DNA of 64,000 nucleotides from Telopea speciosissima (taxonomy: Eukaryota > Streptophyta > Magnoliopsida > Proteales > Proteaceae). Shown piece by piece: positions 21,961 through 34,600 of the stretch; within the stretch, counting starts at the first letter, position 1, and each line of letters begins with the position of its first letter. The stretch covers positions 19,129,913-19,193,912 of the forward strand of contig NC_057923.1 in the NCBI RefSeq assembly GCF_018873765.1, given 5' to 3'. The position numbers were made by a program, and so were the translations under genes. The notes under the pieces are model-generated. The model made no database searches and was not told the origin of the DNA. It saw only the letters and a program-made list of their open reading frames with translations.

Positions 21961-22920
21961 TTGCTCTCCCATAAGGGAATTTAATCATCTTCCAGCCAAG
22001 ATTGTCAAGCTCCCAACATTATTCAGTGCACCTAAAAACCACAATTGATACATGTTATTGGTTGGTCGTGCAGGGAGGACAAGACCAGGTACCTGTGGCT
22101 ATATACGGATACTGCTTACCAAAATGAGATGCTGCCTAACACTGTACCTGAGTTCCTAAGAACTAATCTTGGCAATGGGCAGTAGTGGTGGTGGTGGTGG
22201 TGGTGGTGGTGGTGGCTGCGGGTGAGACCATAAGGAAAAACAGGATAGTGTTTTATTTTTAACATGAAATTATTGTTTTGCTAATCAAATTAACCATATG
22301 CTCATTAAAGAGTACAAGTGAAATCGATTTTAATTTAAAATTGAAACAACTCCTCAACTATTTCAGAATTTCCATTCTATCTGGTTTCTATTTCACAGAA
22401 ATAAGGTGCAAAAAGCAGACCAAACAATTTTCGAAATAGAAATCACCCCATGAAATTGAAATATAAATCATAGCCTTAGGAAATTTTCGCTTTGCATTGG
22501 AAAGTGGATTCCTAATGGAGAGTATGGGAATGCATTCCCATATAGATGACTTGTATGCCACGTAAGTGGATGATTTATTTATGACCATTAGATAGAGAGG
22601 ATTAAGGATTGTTCCCTAGAGAAGTCATGGGAAATCTCAACCATATGATCACCCACTTTGTATTTTTTTTTTCAACCTTATGTTCTCCATCACAATATTA
22701 TACCGACTCTTTTATCTTTCTAGTAATATATTTTCCTTTCTCATAAAATAAAAAACTCAAAGTATTATATAAATAGGGTAAATAAAATGTTAGTGTATAA
22801 GATACCATTACATTCCGTTAATGTGTACACCATTTTCTCGTTATAAAAATAGGGGAATAGCCTATTTTCACTATTAAAAAAGGACTGAGTTTTCCTCTAA
22901 CCACGTTGAATGAGATTCCA
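21961..22920. other. Unassigned intergenic repeat DNA with a GGT microsatellite
   Basis: (GGT/GTG)n runs at about 22184-22216. The rest is AT-rich with no coding signal; the AAATTGAAATATAAATCA stretch near 22450 resembles decayed MITE sequence. Confidence 0.4.
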
Positions 22921-23860
22921 TTCATTGTAGGTGTCGGATGAACAGGAGAGGGCATCGCAAGATTGTTTTGGGAAAAATACTAAAACCCTATTTTGTCCAT
23001 TAAAAATTAAGGGCAAGAAACCCCTATCTGATCGCGTGGCCCCTATACCAATGCGGGGGCCAATGGGAGCATGCATGCAAGCATCACAGAGGATGGGATT
23101 CTGCCTTTCCATGGGGTGGGGCAGTCATTTTACATCCCTTGTGTCTAGACTCTAGGCGTAGAGGGCACACGACGAGGTAGCGTTCTTTCTCCCAAAAATA
23201 ATTACAAAACAAGTAAGTTTGATTTTATTTTACACTAAACCTACTTGTTCTTTTACCAAAAATAAAAAACCTACTTGTTCTATAATTCTTTTTCTTATCT
23301 CGAAGATCTAGGAAATTGGCCAATTATTATAAGGAGGAATAACTTCGATCTACAAGATAAGAAAATTAATTACAAAACAAGTAGGTTGGACTTTGTTTTA
23401 CACTTAGTTGTTTTGTAATTAATTTTCTTATCTTGTTGCTTTAGGTTATTCTCCCTCCCCCCCCCCCCCCAAAAAAAAAGGGCAGAGGTTTATTATCAAG
23501 TTGAGTGGCACTTGCACTAGCACTTGGGCCAAAGCACGCGATAGCGCGCATGGGCATCCATAGAGGGGGCAAGGTGGTCTTTTTGTACAACGTACCATGT
23601 GTCTAGGCGTAGGGGGCGCGACCAGACAGTGATCTTTTCCCTCAAAAAGTAAAAACGATACCTGGTCATATGGTGGCTCTTGTGCCCAGACACAAGAGCA
23701 CTCGGAAGTACCACCATGCCCCCCATGAAATAAAAAATTGAGTCTATATTGATGCCCCTATGCGCTCCTCTACACGCACTCTCATCGGGCTCTGCATTGG
23801 TGCAGGTGTGTGCAACCGAACAATGATCTTTTCCCCGCCAAAAAGTATTTTTGAGATATG
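22920..23860. repeat. Cluster of GC-rich dispersed repeats
   Basis: Several related units share words such as TGTCTAGGCGTAG.GGGC, GACCA.GTAG.GTTCTTT..CCC, GGCCAATGGGAGCATGC and CAATGATCTTTTCC (near 23040, 23150, 23600, 23690 and 23820). Between 23205 and 23430 an inverted pair of AATTACAAAACAAGTA.GTT blocks is nested. A poly(C)-poly(A) tract lies at 23457-23479. GC-rich chance frames here are not genes. Confidence 0.55.
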
Positions 23861-23869
23861 ATAGGACTA

Positions 23870-24790
23870 GATGAAAGTAGGCAAAGCACCAGACCCAAAT
23901 GGAGTCCCAATAGAATTGTGGAAGAGCCTAGGGTTATGTGGTTTAACTTGGCTAACTAAGTTGTTTAACGAGATATTGAGCCCACAAAGAAAATGGTAGA
24001 TGAATGGACAAGAAGCAGTGTGGTCCTGATTTACAAAAAAGAAAAAGAAAAAAGAGAGGGATATTCAGGACTACAATAACTTACAGGTATAAACCTTACG
24101 AGTCATACAATAAAGGTATTGGAGAAGGTTATTAAAGCCCACCTCAAAGGAAACTATTATATCAGAGAATCAATTTGGCTTTATACCCGGAAGGGCCACG
24201 ATGGAAGAAATATATTTATTTAGGAGACTCATGGAAAGATTTAGAGAGAACAAGAAAGATCTCCTGATAGTCTTTATTAACCTAGAAAAAACCTATGACA
24301 GAGTCCCTAGAGAGTTAATTTGGCATATTTTGGAGAAGAGGAGAGTGTCATGTACATACATGAACATAAATAAAGATATGTATGATGGTGTGGTGACTAG
24401 CGTAAGAAGTATGGGGGACCAAGGTAGTGAATTTCCAATTAACATTAGGTTACATAAAGGTTCAACCTTAAGCCTTTATTTGTTTACGTTGGTCATGGAT
24501 GATTTAACTAAAGATATACAAGATGAGGTTCCTTAGTATATGCTTTTCGTGGACGATATTGTGTTGGTAGATGAGACTAAAGTAAGGATTAACGCTAAAT
24601 TGGAGTTCTGGAGATGAACATTAGAATCAAAATGTCTTAGGTTCAGTAGAACAGAGTTTTTTTTTTTTTGGGTAAAATAAGTAGAACAAAGATGGAGTAT
24701 ATGGTATGTAACTTTAATCGCACGATGACGATTAAGGAGGTGATCAATATTGAAGAGAAGGAGATTCATCAACATAGACACATTTTTTGG
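23870..24790 (+). mobile_element. RTE-type LINE reverse transcriptase remnant
   Basis: The reading moves between frames. At 23870 it reads KVGKAPDPNGVPIELWKS and LTWLTKLFNEILSPQ. At 24201-24536 it reads LFRRLMERFRENKKDLLIVF, NLEKTYDRVPRELIWHILE, KDMYDGVVTSVR and GSTLSLYLFTLVMDDLTKDI. Then come MLFVDDIVLVDET and the MVCNFNRTMTIKEV tail. This is the order of an RTE reverse transcriptase (fingers, DLEKAYDRV, FVDDI palm, C-terminal part). The original palm motif is still readable as FVDDI at about 24545, but the frame is broken at least twice. Endonuclease and 3' tail are missing. Confidence 0.85.
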
Positions 24791-24799
24791 ATTTCATGG

Positions 24800-25100
24800 G
24801 GGTAGAGCGGTACTTTCACTTGCTCCTATGTCTGGGTGCAAGAGCCACACAACTAGGTAGTGTTCTTTTTCCTATAAAATTTTAGGGAAAAAGAACACTA
24901 CCTAGGTACACACGGTGCGCTGCCCCGTAGCCCAAACATATGGGCGGGCAAAATGACAGTCGCACCCTAATGGAAAAGTGGAATTTTTCAGGGGTGCAAC
25001 TGTCATTTCACCCGCCCTTATGTCTGGGCACAACGGAAGAGCACCATACGCACCCAACAGGTAACGTTCTCTTTTCCAAAATTTAAGATCTCTGTCCAAG
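24800..25100. repeat. Dispersed GC-rich repeats in inverted arrangement
   Basis: CTCCTATGTCTGGGTGCAAG with AGTGTTCTTTTTCC (24820-24880) is followed by its inverted relative GGAAAAAGAACACTACCTAG (24893-24912). A second near-palindrome is centred near 24985 (TGACAGTCGCACCC..GGGTGCAACTGTCA). Same family as 22920-23860. Confidence 0.55.
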
Positions 25101-25141
25101 AGTGTGGCTTACTTCAACACTCCCATGTGTCTCTTGGACCA

Positions 25142-25267
25142 GGATCCTCTACAATATCGGCGGGGCGACAGTGCACATCCGACGGCATAGCAGAGGCCAG
25201 GTGGCACACATGGCTTCTGCTATGCCGTTGGATGTGCACTGCCACCCCGCCGGTACTGCAGAGGATT
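25142..25267. repeat. Long near-perfect hairpin (foldback element)
   Basis: Two arms of about 57 bp, 25142-25199 and 25210-25267, are inverted copies with few mismatches: GGATCCTCTACAATATCGGC on the left is mirrored by GCCGGTACTGCAGAGGATT on the right, with a loop of about 10 bp. It lies about 430 bp upstream of the golgin start codon. Confidence 0.75.
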
Positions 25268-25699
25268 TTCATCCGTGTCTCTCTCTCTTTTACCCATGTG
25301 ATGGGATATTTCTGCCCCTTGTTTTGAGAAGGACACATACAGACGCAATGAGAGCGGGCGTAGGCCCCGCTTCCATATAGAGAAACACTTCCCAAATTTT
25401 AAAGACATCTGATTTGGCTGACAGATCACAGTTGCTGTGAGACTAGAATTTTCGAATATTTTAATCTGCCCCTCAAGGATCCCCATTCTTGACACGCATT
25501 CTGCTGTATCTGTTTTCTTTCTCTCCGCACTGTTAAAGCTTTAGGTTATATGTAATTGCGTTTGCTTAAATTCCATTTATTATGTATTAGGCCGATGATC
25601 GGTGGGGGCTTGAAATCATTTCTTCCGAGAGGCTCTGCTGCGTATTCGTAACTGCTCTTCCCGTTTCGTATCGAATTCGGTGCTCTGCTACGAAGCAAA

Positions 25700-28600
25700 A
25701 TGGATTTGGTATCTGGTTACAAGGTGCTCTATTTCTCTCTCTCTCTCTCTCTCTCAGCATGGAACATGGGCGGAGGTCTATTTACTTTGTTGTTGTGATC
25801 CTGTTAAATTTTTGATTGCTTAGATGTATAAGTGGTTTAGCCTCAAATGGTGTCGCAGTTTCTGTTTGCTTTTGAGTTTTATCTGGCAATGTCGTTGTCA
25901 TAGTCATCTACAGCTTAGGTATGTTAACTTTTTTTGGATTGAACGATGTCAATACGTTTGAGGGTTAAGAAACTGTATAGTTTGGGGGAAATTTTGGTGT
26001 AATATTTTAGTAACTAATCTGAGCTTAGTATTAACTTGCGTATTTTTTTTTAAGCATTGAGGATGGAGCTGATCGACTACTGCCTAATACTTGGTGTGAT
26101 TTGAATTACTTGAACTTATATCTGTTCTTTGATTAGCTGCTGGTTAAGTCCACCTAATTTCAAGCGCTATGATATTACATGTTCCTTCTTCATGTTACAG
26201 TTAAGGTCCCAAATAACGATTTCTTGGCTGTGCACAACTGTTTCTAATTTACATTCACGTCAGATTAGTCCAGCTGCATAAAATTATGAGCTCATATTTG
26301 TTCTAGAGATCTTCTCTCTTTTTCAAGATTTTTTCTTTTTTTGGTTGGGGGGAGGGTGCTCGTGCTTGGGATTTCTGTCCTTAATTCCGTTAGGATTTTT
26401 TTTTTCCGAAAGAAACAAGCTAGGGGGTCCAAGTTGGGGAGGGGGACTGCTTCTAGTTGAGTGCTATCAAAATATTTTGGCATAGATGTTGAAACATAGA
26501 ATGTTTTTTCACTGCTTGCCTGATAAAATCAATGAAAGGGTGATTTGTGGAGCACATGACACTGCTTAGCAACTTGTGCTTGAAATTCAAGTTTTAAGTT
26601 TTCTTTATGGAGCCACTGAGGTTAAAAGTGTTTAAGCAAAAGCTGGAAAGCTTTTCTTTGTGAGGAAAGTGTCCAAGGTGACAAAAGATACCTCTACAAA
26701 TACAGAACAATGTTTCTTGACAATTTCCACACGTATGTACTGTACTTTGTGTCTTGCTGATACGATACGTCTCTTAATATTCACCCTTCCGATACGATAC
26801 CCAATATTGATACTTTAAACCTTGGATACATCTAGATTTTGTTCTCCTTGTCTTTTCCTTTTATATCAGTTAGTAAAGCTTTTATCAAATATATGGTCAT
26901 TTTTTCTATTTAATTTTTTTTAACATTGCACTGTGGGTCTGTGCAGGGGGTTGTTGGGCTTGTATTTGGGAATGAAAGTTCTGCTTCCAGTGAGGATAGG
27001 TAAGCTGTACTCGTTTCTGTATTTTTTTGGGTTTTTCCCTCTCATGATAACTTCCAAGATTAAAGAAGAATTTTCATGTGCTGATTGATGTGGATTTTCT
27101 TTGATTATTTTGATTTTTTTTTTTTTAAAAAAAATTACTGCAAATTGTTTGCGTGGTGTGGCATCCATTCTTTCACTAACTTTTACTTATTTGTCAACCT
27201 TAGTTTTGCTGTCGAGGCACTTTTTAGACGTAAATTTATAAGTTCAAGAAGGAAAAAGAGTTCTATTTCACATGTACATCTACCCCTGGATGGGTCCTTT
27301 GAGAGTAAATATTATTGTAGGAGCCATTGGTTCTGGAAATACTTTTGTTGTGCTTTTTGAGTAGGTTTTCTATCTTCTGGGAATAAAAAAAACCTCAAAA
27401 TTCTAAAAAATTATAAGTCATTGAGTGATGCATCATTCATGCAGTTTTTACCCTGACAAAATAGATTCCAGAAGGTGGTGGTGTAATGATGTTGAAGTTG
27501 AGTATAGGGTGAACAATTCTGATTGAGGTGACAGACATGCAAAATTGTACCATTCTTTTCAGCACTTGTTTTAAAATCAACTGTATTGGATATTTGGATT
27601 GATTTAGAATTTTTTTTGCTGGTGTTTTGTTTAGTATACGAGTTTGAGTAGGTGGCAGCCATTTGCTTTGTTTATCAGGCTTCAATTGATCTTATATTGC
27701 TGCTGCTGTTCAGGAGTAGATAGTTAAGCGTACTGATGTGTTTCTTAGTGCTTCATTCTTTTGATGTCTTGTTTCTTTCTTTTCCTTGTTTATATAAAGT
27801 CTTCTTAACTCTCCTTTTCTGTAAGTCTTAGCATCATTTTATAATCCTAACATGGGAGGAATTTAAAATGCTAGACTTACCATCATGGCAAACCCACATA
27901 ACTTGTCTTATTTCCAATTCCGGAATTTCTTATCGTTAAAGACTATTGTGCACTGAAATGATCCTTATGCATTCTCAATTCAAACTGGTTTGATATTAAG
28001 TGTGCTTGGACTTCAGAACATGTTATGGTCTATTTCTGCCTTTTTAACACTCGTAATAATCCAATTGATTTATATTCCTGAGCATCACTGGAACTTTCTG
28101 TGAGCATGGTGAGTTCATAGTGATATACAAATATAATAATTTGAAAAAAAAAACATGGATAAGTTGATTTATTCAGTCACTCCCCCCTCCCCTTCTTTTT
28201 TATATTCCTGAGCATCACTGGAACTTTGTGTGAGACTGGTGAGTCTCAAAATTCTATACAAATATAATAATTTGAAAAAAAACATGGATAAGCTAAATTC
28301 AGTCACTACCCTCCCCCCCCCCCCCCCTCTTTTCCTGCAAAGCAGGAAACACCCACTGGGAAGGGCAAAGGGTTGGGCGGGAAGTAGGAGTAGCTAGTGA
28401 CCGATGAAATGTTGGCTGTGAAAGAAAAAAAGGCAGACCTTAAAACAAATACTGATTAATAAAAGGAGGCTTCCACCTGTCTGTTTATTTTCCTTCTTGC
28501 CAAAAAACTAAAAGCAGAAGGCAGTCGTAAACAAGTACATGCTCAATAGCTGGTTGTGTTTTTCATATTGAAGAGTTCAACTGTCGAGGAACTGCATGGC

Positions 28601-31600
28601 CTTAAAAAGGAAGAAAACTGTTGACGGCCCCTGTTCTGCAGACTGGTCGGCTATCTGATTGTTCTCTCCATAACATGCCCACTTACTGGTATATGGGATA
28701 GAATTCCTTTCAGTGTGAATGCCATAAGCAGAGGATTTTTAACAGTCTGATCCAAGTGTCACTTTTCAGAACTTCTGAAACCATGTTTCAATGCTTTTTG
28801 ACCATCCCAATGAATGATTAAAAAGCATATACTGGAATCATCCATTCATGCAGAGTTTTTTTTTTTTTTTTTTTTTAAATTTTTATAATATCATTGATCT
28901 ACTACATGGGACCCACTTAGCACCCGTCCTGATCCTCTAACCATTGAACACATGGTAAGTAATAAGAACTCGATTTGGAGAATGGTTTGGGTGCCCAAAC
29001 ATGAGATTTTGCCTCAATTATTAAAAAAAAGGAATAATTCTGAATTTTTCTGTGACAAATTCGAAGACCATTGTGAAGAAGTGATTATCCACACTTTCAT
29101 TTTTTTTATTTGATGTATGGATGCCATAGTTCAAGAACTCGTCGAGATCTCGGTAATCTCTCTTTTTGAAAAAGGCAAAATGAGACTTGAGGTGAAATGA
29201 AATATTACCCCAACTCGGCCAAACTTACCTTTATAATGTACATATCTCGACTGAGACAGTCGAGATCTCTCCAGAAATCAACTGTCTCGGTGAACTCGAG
29301 AGAGAAGTGTGCATTTGACCTGATTTTTGAGGATTTTCGATGGTGGTTTATGATAGAGATATATGTAATATGTTAAGATTGATGTATTGTATACTTTTAC
29401 ATTTTTTATATTTATTTAAGTTGTTTTATATTAATTGTATGATTTGATTGCTTTCAATTACTAAATTATGTATAGAATAGGGCCTATTAGTACGTCGTTG
29501 CCTACCAACCTAGGGTCCGAAGTGAAACTCCTATTTGGACCATAGTTGTCACGGAGTCTAGGCGGCCCTAGGCGTTGGAGAGGGGTCAAAATCAAAGCGA
29601 CACCAAGCAGGCGACCAAGGCACCCACCTAGGCGACCAAGGCGCCTTGACAACTATGATTTGGATTTTGTTTTTCCAAAATATGATAGTGTCATTGTGTT
29701 TAAATGGTCTAAAATAGGTTGAGTACCAAGTTTCAGGCCCAAACTAGGTCTAAAACCCACCGAAACAAGCCTTTGAATTAAAAAAAAAATAATAATTACA
29801 CCAACTCGCTGAGATCTCGGCCCAACTCGGTTTTTTTGGCTGGGCGAAACTTGTACCGAAACCGAGTTCTTGAACCTTGATGGACGCTGACACGGGTGTT
29901 TTAGACATGGACATGACAACCCCCAAAAATTCAGGAAAGTGGACATGATTTAGTTGATTAATTATGCTTGACATGTATTTAAGTATCTCAAAAAATTGGT
30001 AATCCAAGTTTCTTCGCAGAGAAAGTCAACCTCATTGGGACTGTTTGATGCTTAAATTATGGAAGATTACTTTCTATTCTCTTGCCTTTTCATATGTTAG
30101 ATACCAATGTATTATGTAGGTGAAAAAGGTCAGTTGATTGTAAGTAAAAATAAGGGTAGTGCACAAAAGTATATATGTTTTTATGTGAATTATGGTGTTT
30201 TTTAGTAAAGCTACTCATAAGAAACAGACAGTAAAAATTTAGTATAAAAAGAAACATTCTAGTAGGACAAGTTGAGCTAGGTTAGATGAAAGACATTCAT
30301 CTCCAAACCAGTATCTAGCTGCGTCCATACAAGCATCTGACATGACAAATGTGGACACAGGAAAAAAACTACAAGGGAAGCATCTGACAAATCTAAAGTC
30401 ACTCCTCCCTCTAGGCTTTCCCTGTATGGTTAGGGGCAGCTATTCCTTCCTATTCGTTAATGATTTCCTTTTACTTTTTTCTAATAAATGAAACAATTTA
30501 TTGGCATCATGCCTGTTTAGGTCTAAAGAGGCTTGTAGCCATTTTCTCTTTTGTCTCTGTACAGTTGATAATTGCTTACTGTTGTTGGTGATGTCTGCTT
30601 GCATGTATGCCTGCATGCTATTCGTGTGATTAATCTGTATTGTATTGCTTGTTTCAATAGCTATGTAGAACGCTTGCTCGACCGTATTAGCAATGGTGTC
30701 TTAGCAGAGGACAGGCGTACTGCTATTGCTGAACTTCAGTCTGTTGTAGCAGAAAGTCATTCTGCTCAGCTAGCTTTTGGGGCAATGGGTGAGTGCTTGT
30801 TTCTTGTTTTAAAAGGAAATTTTAAGATGTCTTTACTGTATATATGTCATGCATCTTCTGTCTCTTTTGTTTACAGGCTTCCCAGTGCTTATGGGTGTCT
30901 TGAAGGAAGAACGTGATGATGTAGAGATGGTGACTAATTCTTGTCCTTGTTTCTAAGTATATTTTCTGTTACATAGGTGTTTGATTTGATCAACCACTTT
31001 CGTTTCTGATTTGAAATCTGAGGGTGTGTAGCGCAACGTTTCTGTTCCAAATTACTGTTTCTGATTCAGAAACAGTTTTTTGTGTTAATGATACTTTGGA
31101 GTAATTCTGTACTACCAAATGCTGTGTAGTAAAATTGAAAAAACATATGTCACTACAAATAAATAGAAACATGTACGGAATGCATCTTAGCAGAAGCAAA
31201 CATAAACTGCCACCCTACACATATTTTCATGACTTATATGTTTGAGAACATCATTTTAACCACATATGCAATATCGGCGAATGTGTCAACTACTTACAAG
31301 TCCATAATTACCAAAAGTCTTCTCCAGCAGCTGTTCCAAAATAATAGACCAATTGGACCAAAAAAACCAAATAAAATAAACTCAGCAGGGCCAGGTCTTG
31401 GCCAGCCTATCCGCAGGGTCTGGGCTTGGCTTGGTGCTGGTCTTGGACCAACATGTGGACCAGGTTCCGGAAAACAATCTTGTGAGCCAATTTCTCCCTG
31501 CATCAATTCTCCCCTTAGAAAAAATTCAACCTCGAGTTTTGGTCAAGGAAGGAATCAGCTTGGTATGATGGAGATCGGACTTCAGTCTGTAACAATGTTC

Positions 31601-34600
31601 TTGTAGTTCTCTGAAGCTTGAAATAGTCTTGCAAGTGCGGTTCACGTTCTTCAAAAAACTTGGGCGTAAAGATAACTCAGTATTTCCCACTTCTGGTTCA
31701 ATTCAATTACAAAGGGTGTAACCACATATTCTTTAGAAACTATTTCACTATTCTTGATCTCAATAGTGGAAAAAGTATCCGCAGAAATCTACGGATCTGC
31801 ATCAGCAATCTTTGCTTGAATGGAAGTGCTGAGCGTATCGATCACGTTCTCATCTGCTGTTTCAGCTTGGTCTTCTTGATTTTCTTCTGGTTTGTGTACT
31901 TTAATTTCTTCAACATATTCTGTCTCAGTAGAATCTTCGATCTGTTCAACTGTCGTTGACGATGCTTCAATCATTGTTGCTTCTTGTGTTGATCCAGTCG
32001 GTTCTTCCTGTGGTTGCACGGTTGGTGTTGTCAAGTGGCTTTAATCCTCTCAGAACTTGAGTCTTGCGTAGATGCGAGGGTTTTAGGATACAAATATTGT
32101 CAATCGAATCAATCTCACCCTGTCGCTATTCCAGCCAACCACAAACAACTTTGATAATTCTCTTTGAACTTGGAAAGTGTTAGCTAAACTGAGAATGAGA
32201 GAATGTGAGAATGACTTGAGTGAGTTGTGACTCTCCTCAGCCCCTCTATATAGATTTCATTAATTAGGACAGAATTACAAGTATACCCTCCATTGCTGAC
32301 TATGATAGCTAAGGAGAGAAATAAAGAAACAAAATAACAAAGGAAATGCCCAAAGTACCCTTATCGGGTTACATAACTTAACACTCCCCCTCAAGTTGGT
32401 GCATATATATCATGCATGCCCAACTTGACTAAACTAGGATGAAACAACTTTCCACTTAGCCCTTTAGTGAAGACATTTGCAAGTTGATCTCCTGACTTCA
32501 CAAAGGGTATATAGATCTGCCCACTTTCTAACTTTTCCTTGATGAAGTGTCTGTTGATCTCCACATGCTTAGTACAATCATGTTGCATTAGATTGTGAGC
32601 AATGCTGATTGCCACTTTGTTGTCACAGTACAGCATTATTGGATGATGAACAGAACCACCAATATCTTGGAGCAAACTTTGAAGCCATAATAGTTCACAT
32701 ATGCCCTGGGCCATGGCGCGGAATTCTACTTCACCACTAGTCCTAGCCACCACACTTTGCTTTTTACTTCGCCATGTGACAAGGTTACCTCCGACAAAGG
32801 TACAATAGCCTGAAGTGGACTTTCTGTTAGGGTTACCACTCCAGTCAGCATCTGCGTAAGCCTCAATGAGGAGATGATCATGTGGAGATAAGAGAATCCC
32901 CTTCCCTAGAGCTGACTTCAAATAGTAGAGTATACGAAGAACAACAGCCATATGGGTGGAGTAGGGATCATGCATGAACTGACTGACTAAACTAACAACA
33001 AATGCAATGAGGGAGATTAGTTTTCCCACCAACCTTTGATAGCGCTCCTTATCAACTGGATCAACATCCCTCTCTTGTAGTCGAGTAGTAGCCTCCAAAG
33101 GGGTATCACATGGGTGACATCCTAACAAACTAGTCTCTGATTAGTTATTTACCGCTTTCAGTTTTACAAGAAAGACATATGATTTAGGATAGAAAGAAAA
33201 AAGATTATTAAAATAAACTTACGCTTGTTGAAGGTGAAGTTTCAAAATAGAACAATTCCTTCTGTCGTGTATCCCCGATTGATGCAGCCTCAGATGCTTC
33301 AATTGTTGATTCTAGTATTGAGCGAAAGGTTATACCTATAGGTTCTGTATTACAGGTCAATCCTATTTCAGTAGTACCAATAGGCGGCGTGGGGGAAGAA
33401 GCACTACATCTAGGAATCAACAACGGACATATTTACTTTGGGAGAGGAAGATGCCTTTGGGAGAACGGGCAACTTCAATCCCAAGAAAGTACTTGAGCTG
33501 TCCTAGGTCCCTGATTTCGAATTTTCGGCCCAAGAATGTCTTTAGGTAAGAGACTTCCTCTGCATCATTGCCAGTGACCACTATGTCATCGACATAGACT
33601 ATGAGAAGAGTAACCTTATCTCCATTCCGCTTGATGAACAAGGTGTGATCAGCATTGCTCTGTTTGTAACCTACAGAGATTGCTTTATGGAACCTACCAA
33701 ACCAAGCCCGAGGAGATTGTTTCAGCCCATATAATGCCCTTTTCAATCTGCAAACCTTCCCATGAGTCTTGTCACAAGAAAAACCTGGAGGGACCTCCAT
33801 ATAGACTTCCTCCTCCAGTTCTCCATAAAGGAATGCATTTTTCATATCCAATTGTTGCAAATCCCAGCCAAGATTAACAACATATGATAGCAAAACCCAA
33901 ACGGTGTTCAACTTTGCCACTGGGGCAAATGTCTCCTGATAATCAATGCCATAGGTCTAGGTAAAGCCCTTGGCCACCGGCCTGGCCTTATATTTGTCCA
34001 CTGTTCAGGCTTCTACTTGACAACAAATACCCATTAGCAACCCATTGTTTTCTTGCCCGAAGGAAGAACCACCAGCTCCCATGTCTCATTTTTGGATAAG
34101 GCTGCCATCTCTTCCAACATGGCTGTTTTCCACTTTGGATCTGCTATTGCCTCCTGCCATTTTTGAGGAATAGAAATAGAGGAAAGAGAGGACACAAATG
34201 CATAATAGGAAGGGGACAAAGCATCATAGGAGACAAAATTGGTGATAGGATGTTGGGTACAAGATCTAACGCCCTTATGGGTAGCAATAGGTAAGTCAAG
34301 AGAGGGATCCTGACTAGGCAACGCAGCGGAATCTAGATCTGGATCAGGTTCTGACGGTTGAAGAAGTGGTACAGTAGAGGTGACTGTAGCACTAGGAGTA
34401 GTAGCTTCAGTCAGAGTGGCCTTCGGTTTGAGCTTCCCCTGGCCTCTTTTGCTTCGAAATCAGCAGGCTTCCCATGTAATTTCCAACACTGAGCCTTGGT
34501 GTGATAGGGCCTGTGGCAATGCTCACATTTGATAGGCTCTTTGGAGGCAACATTACCACTGTCAGTAGTGGCAGTAGGAGCAAGGCCTGTAGTAGTCTGT

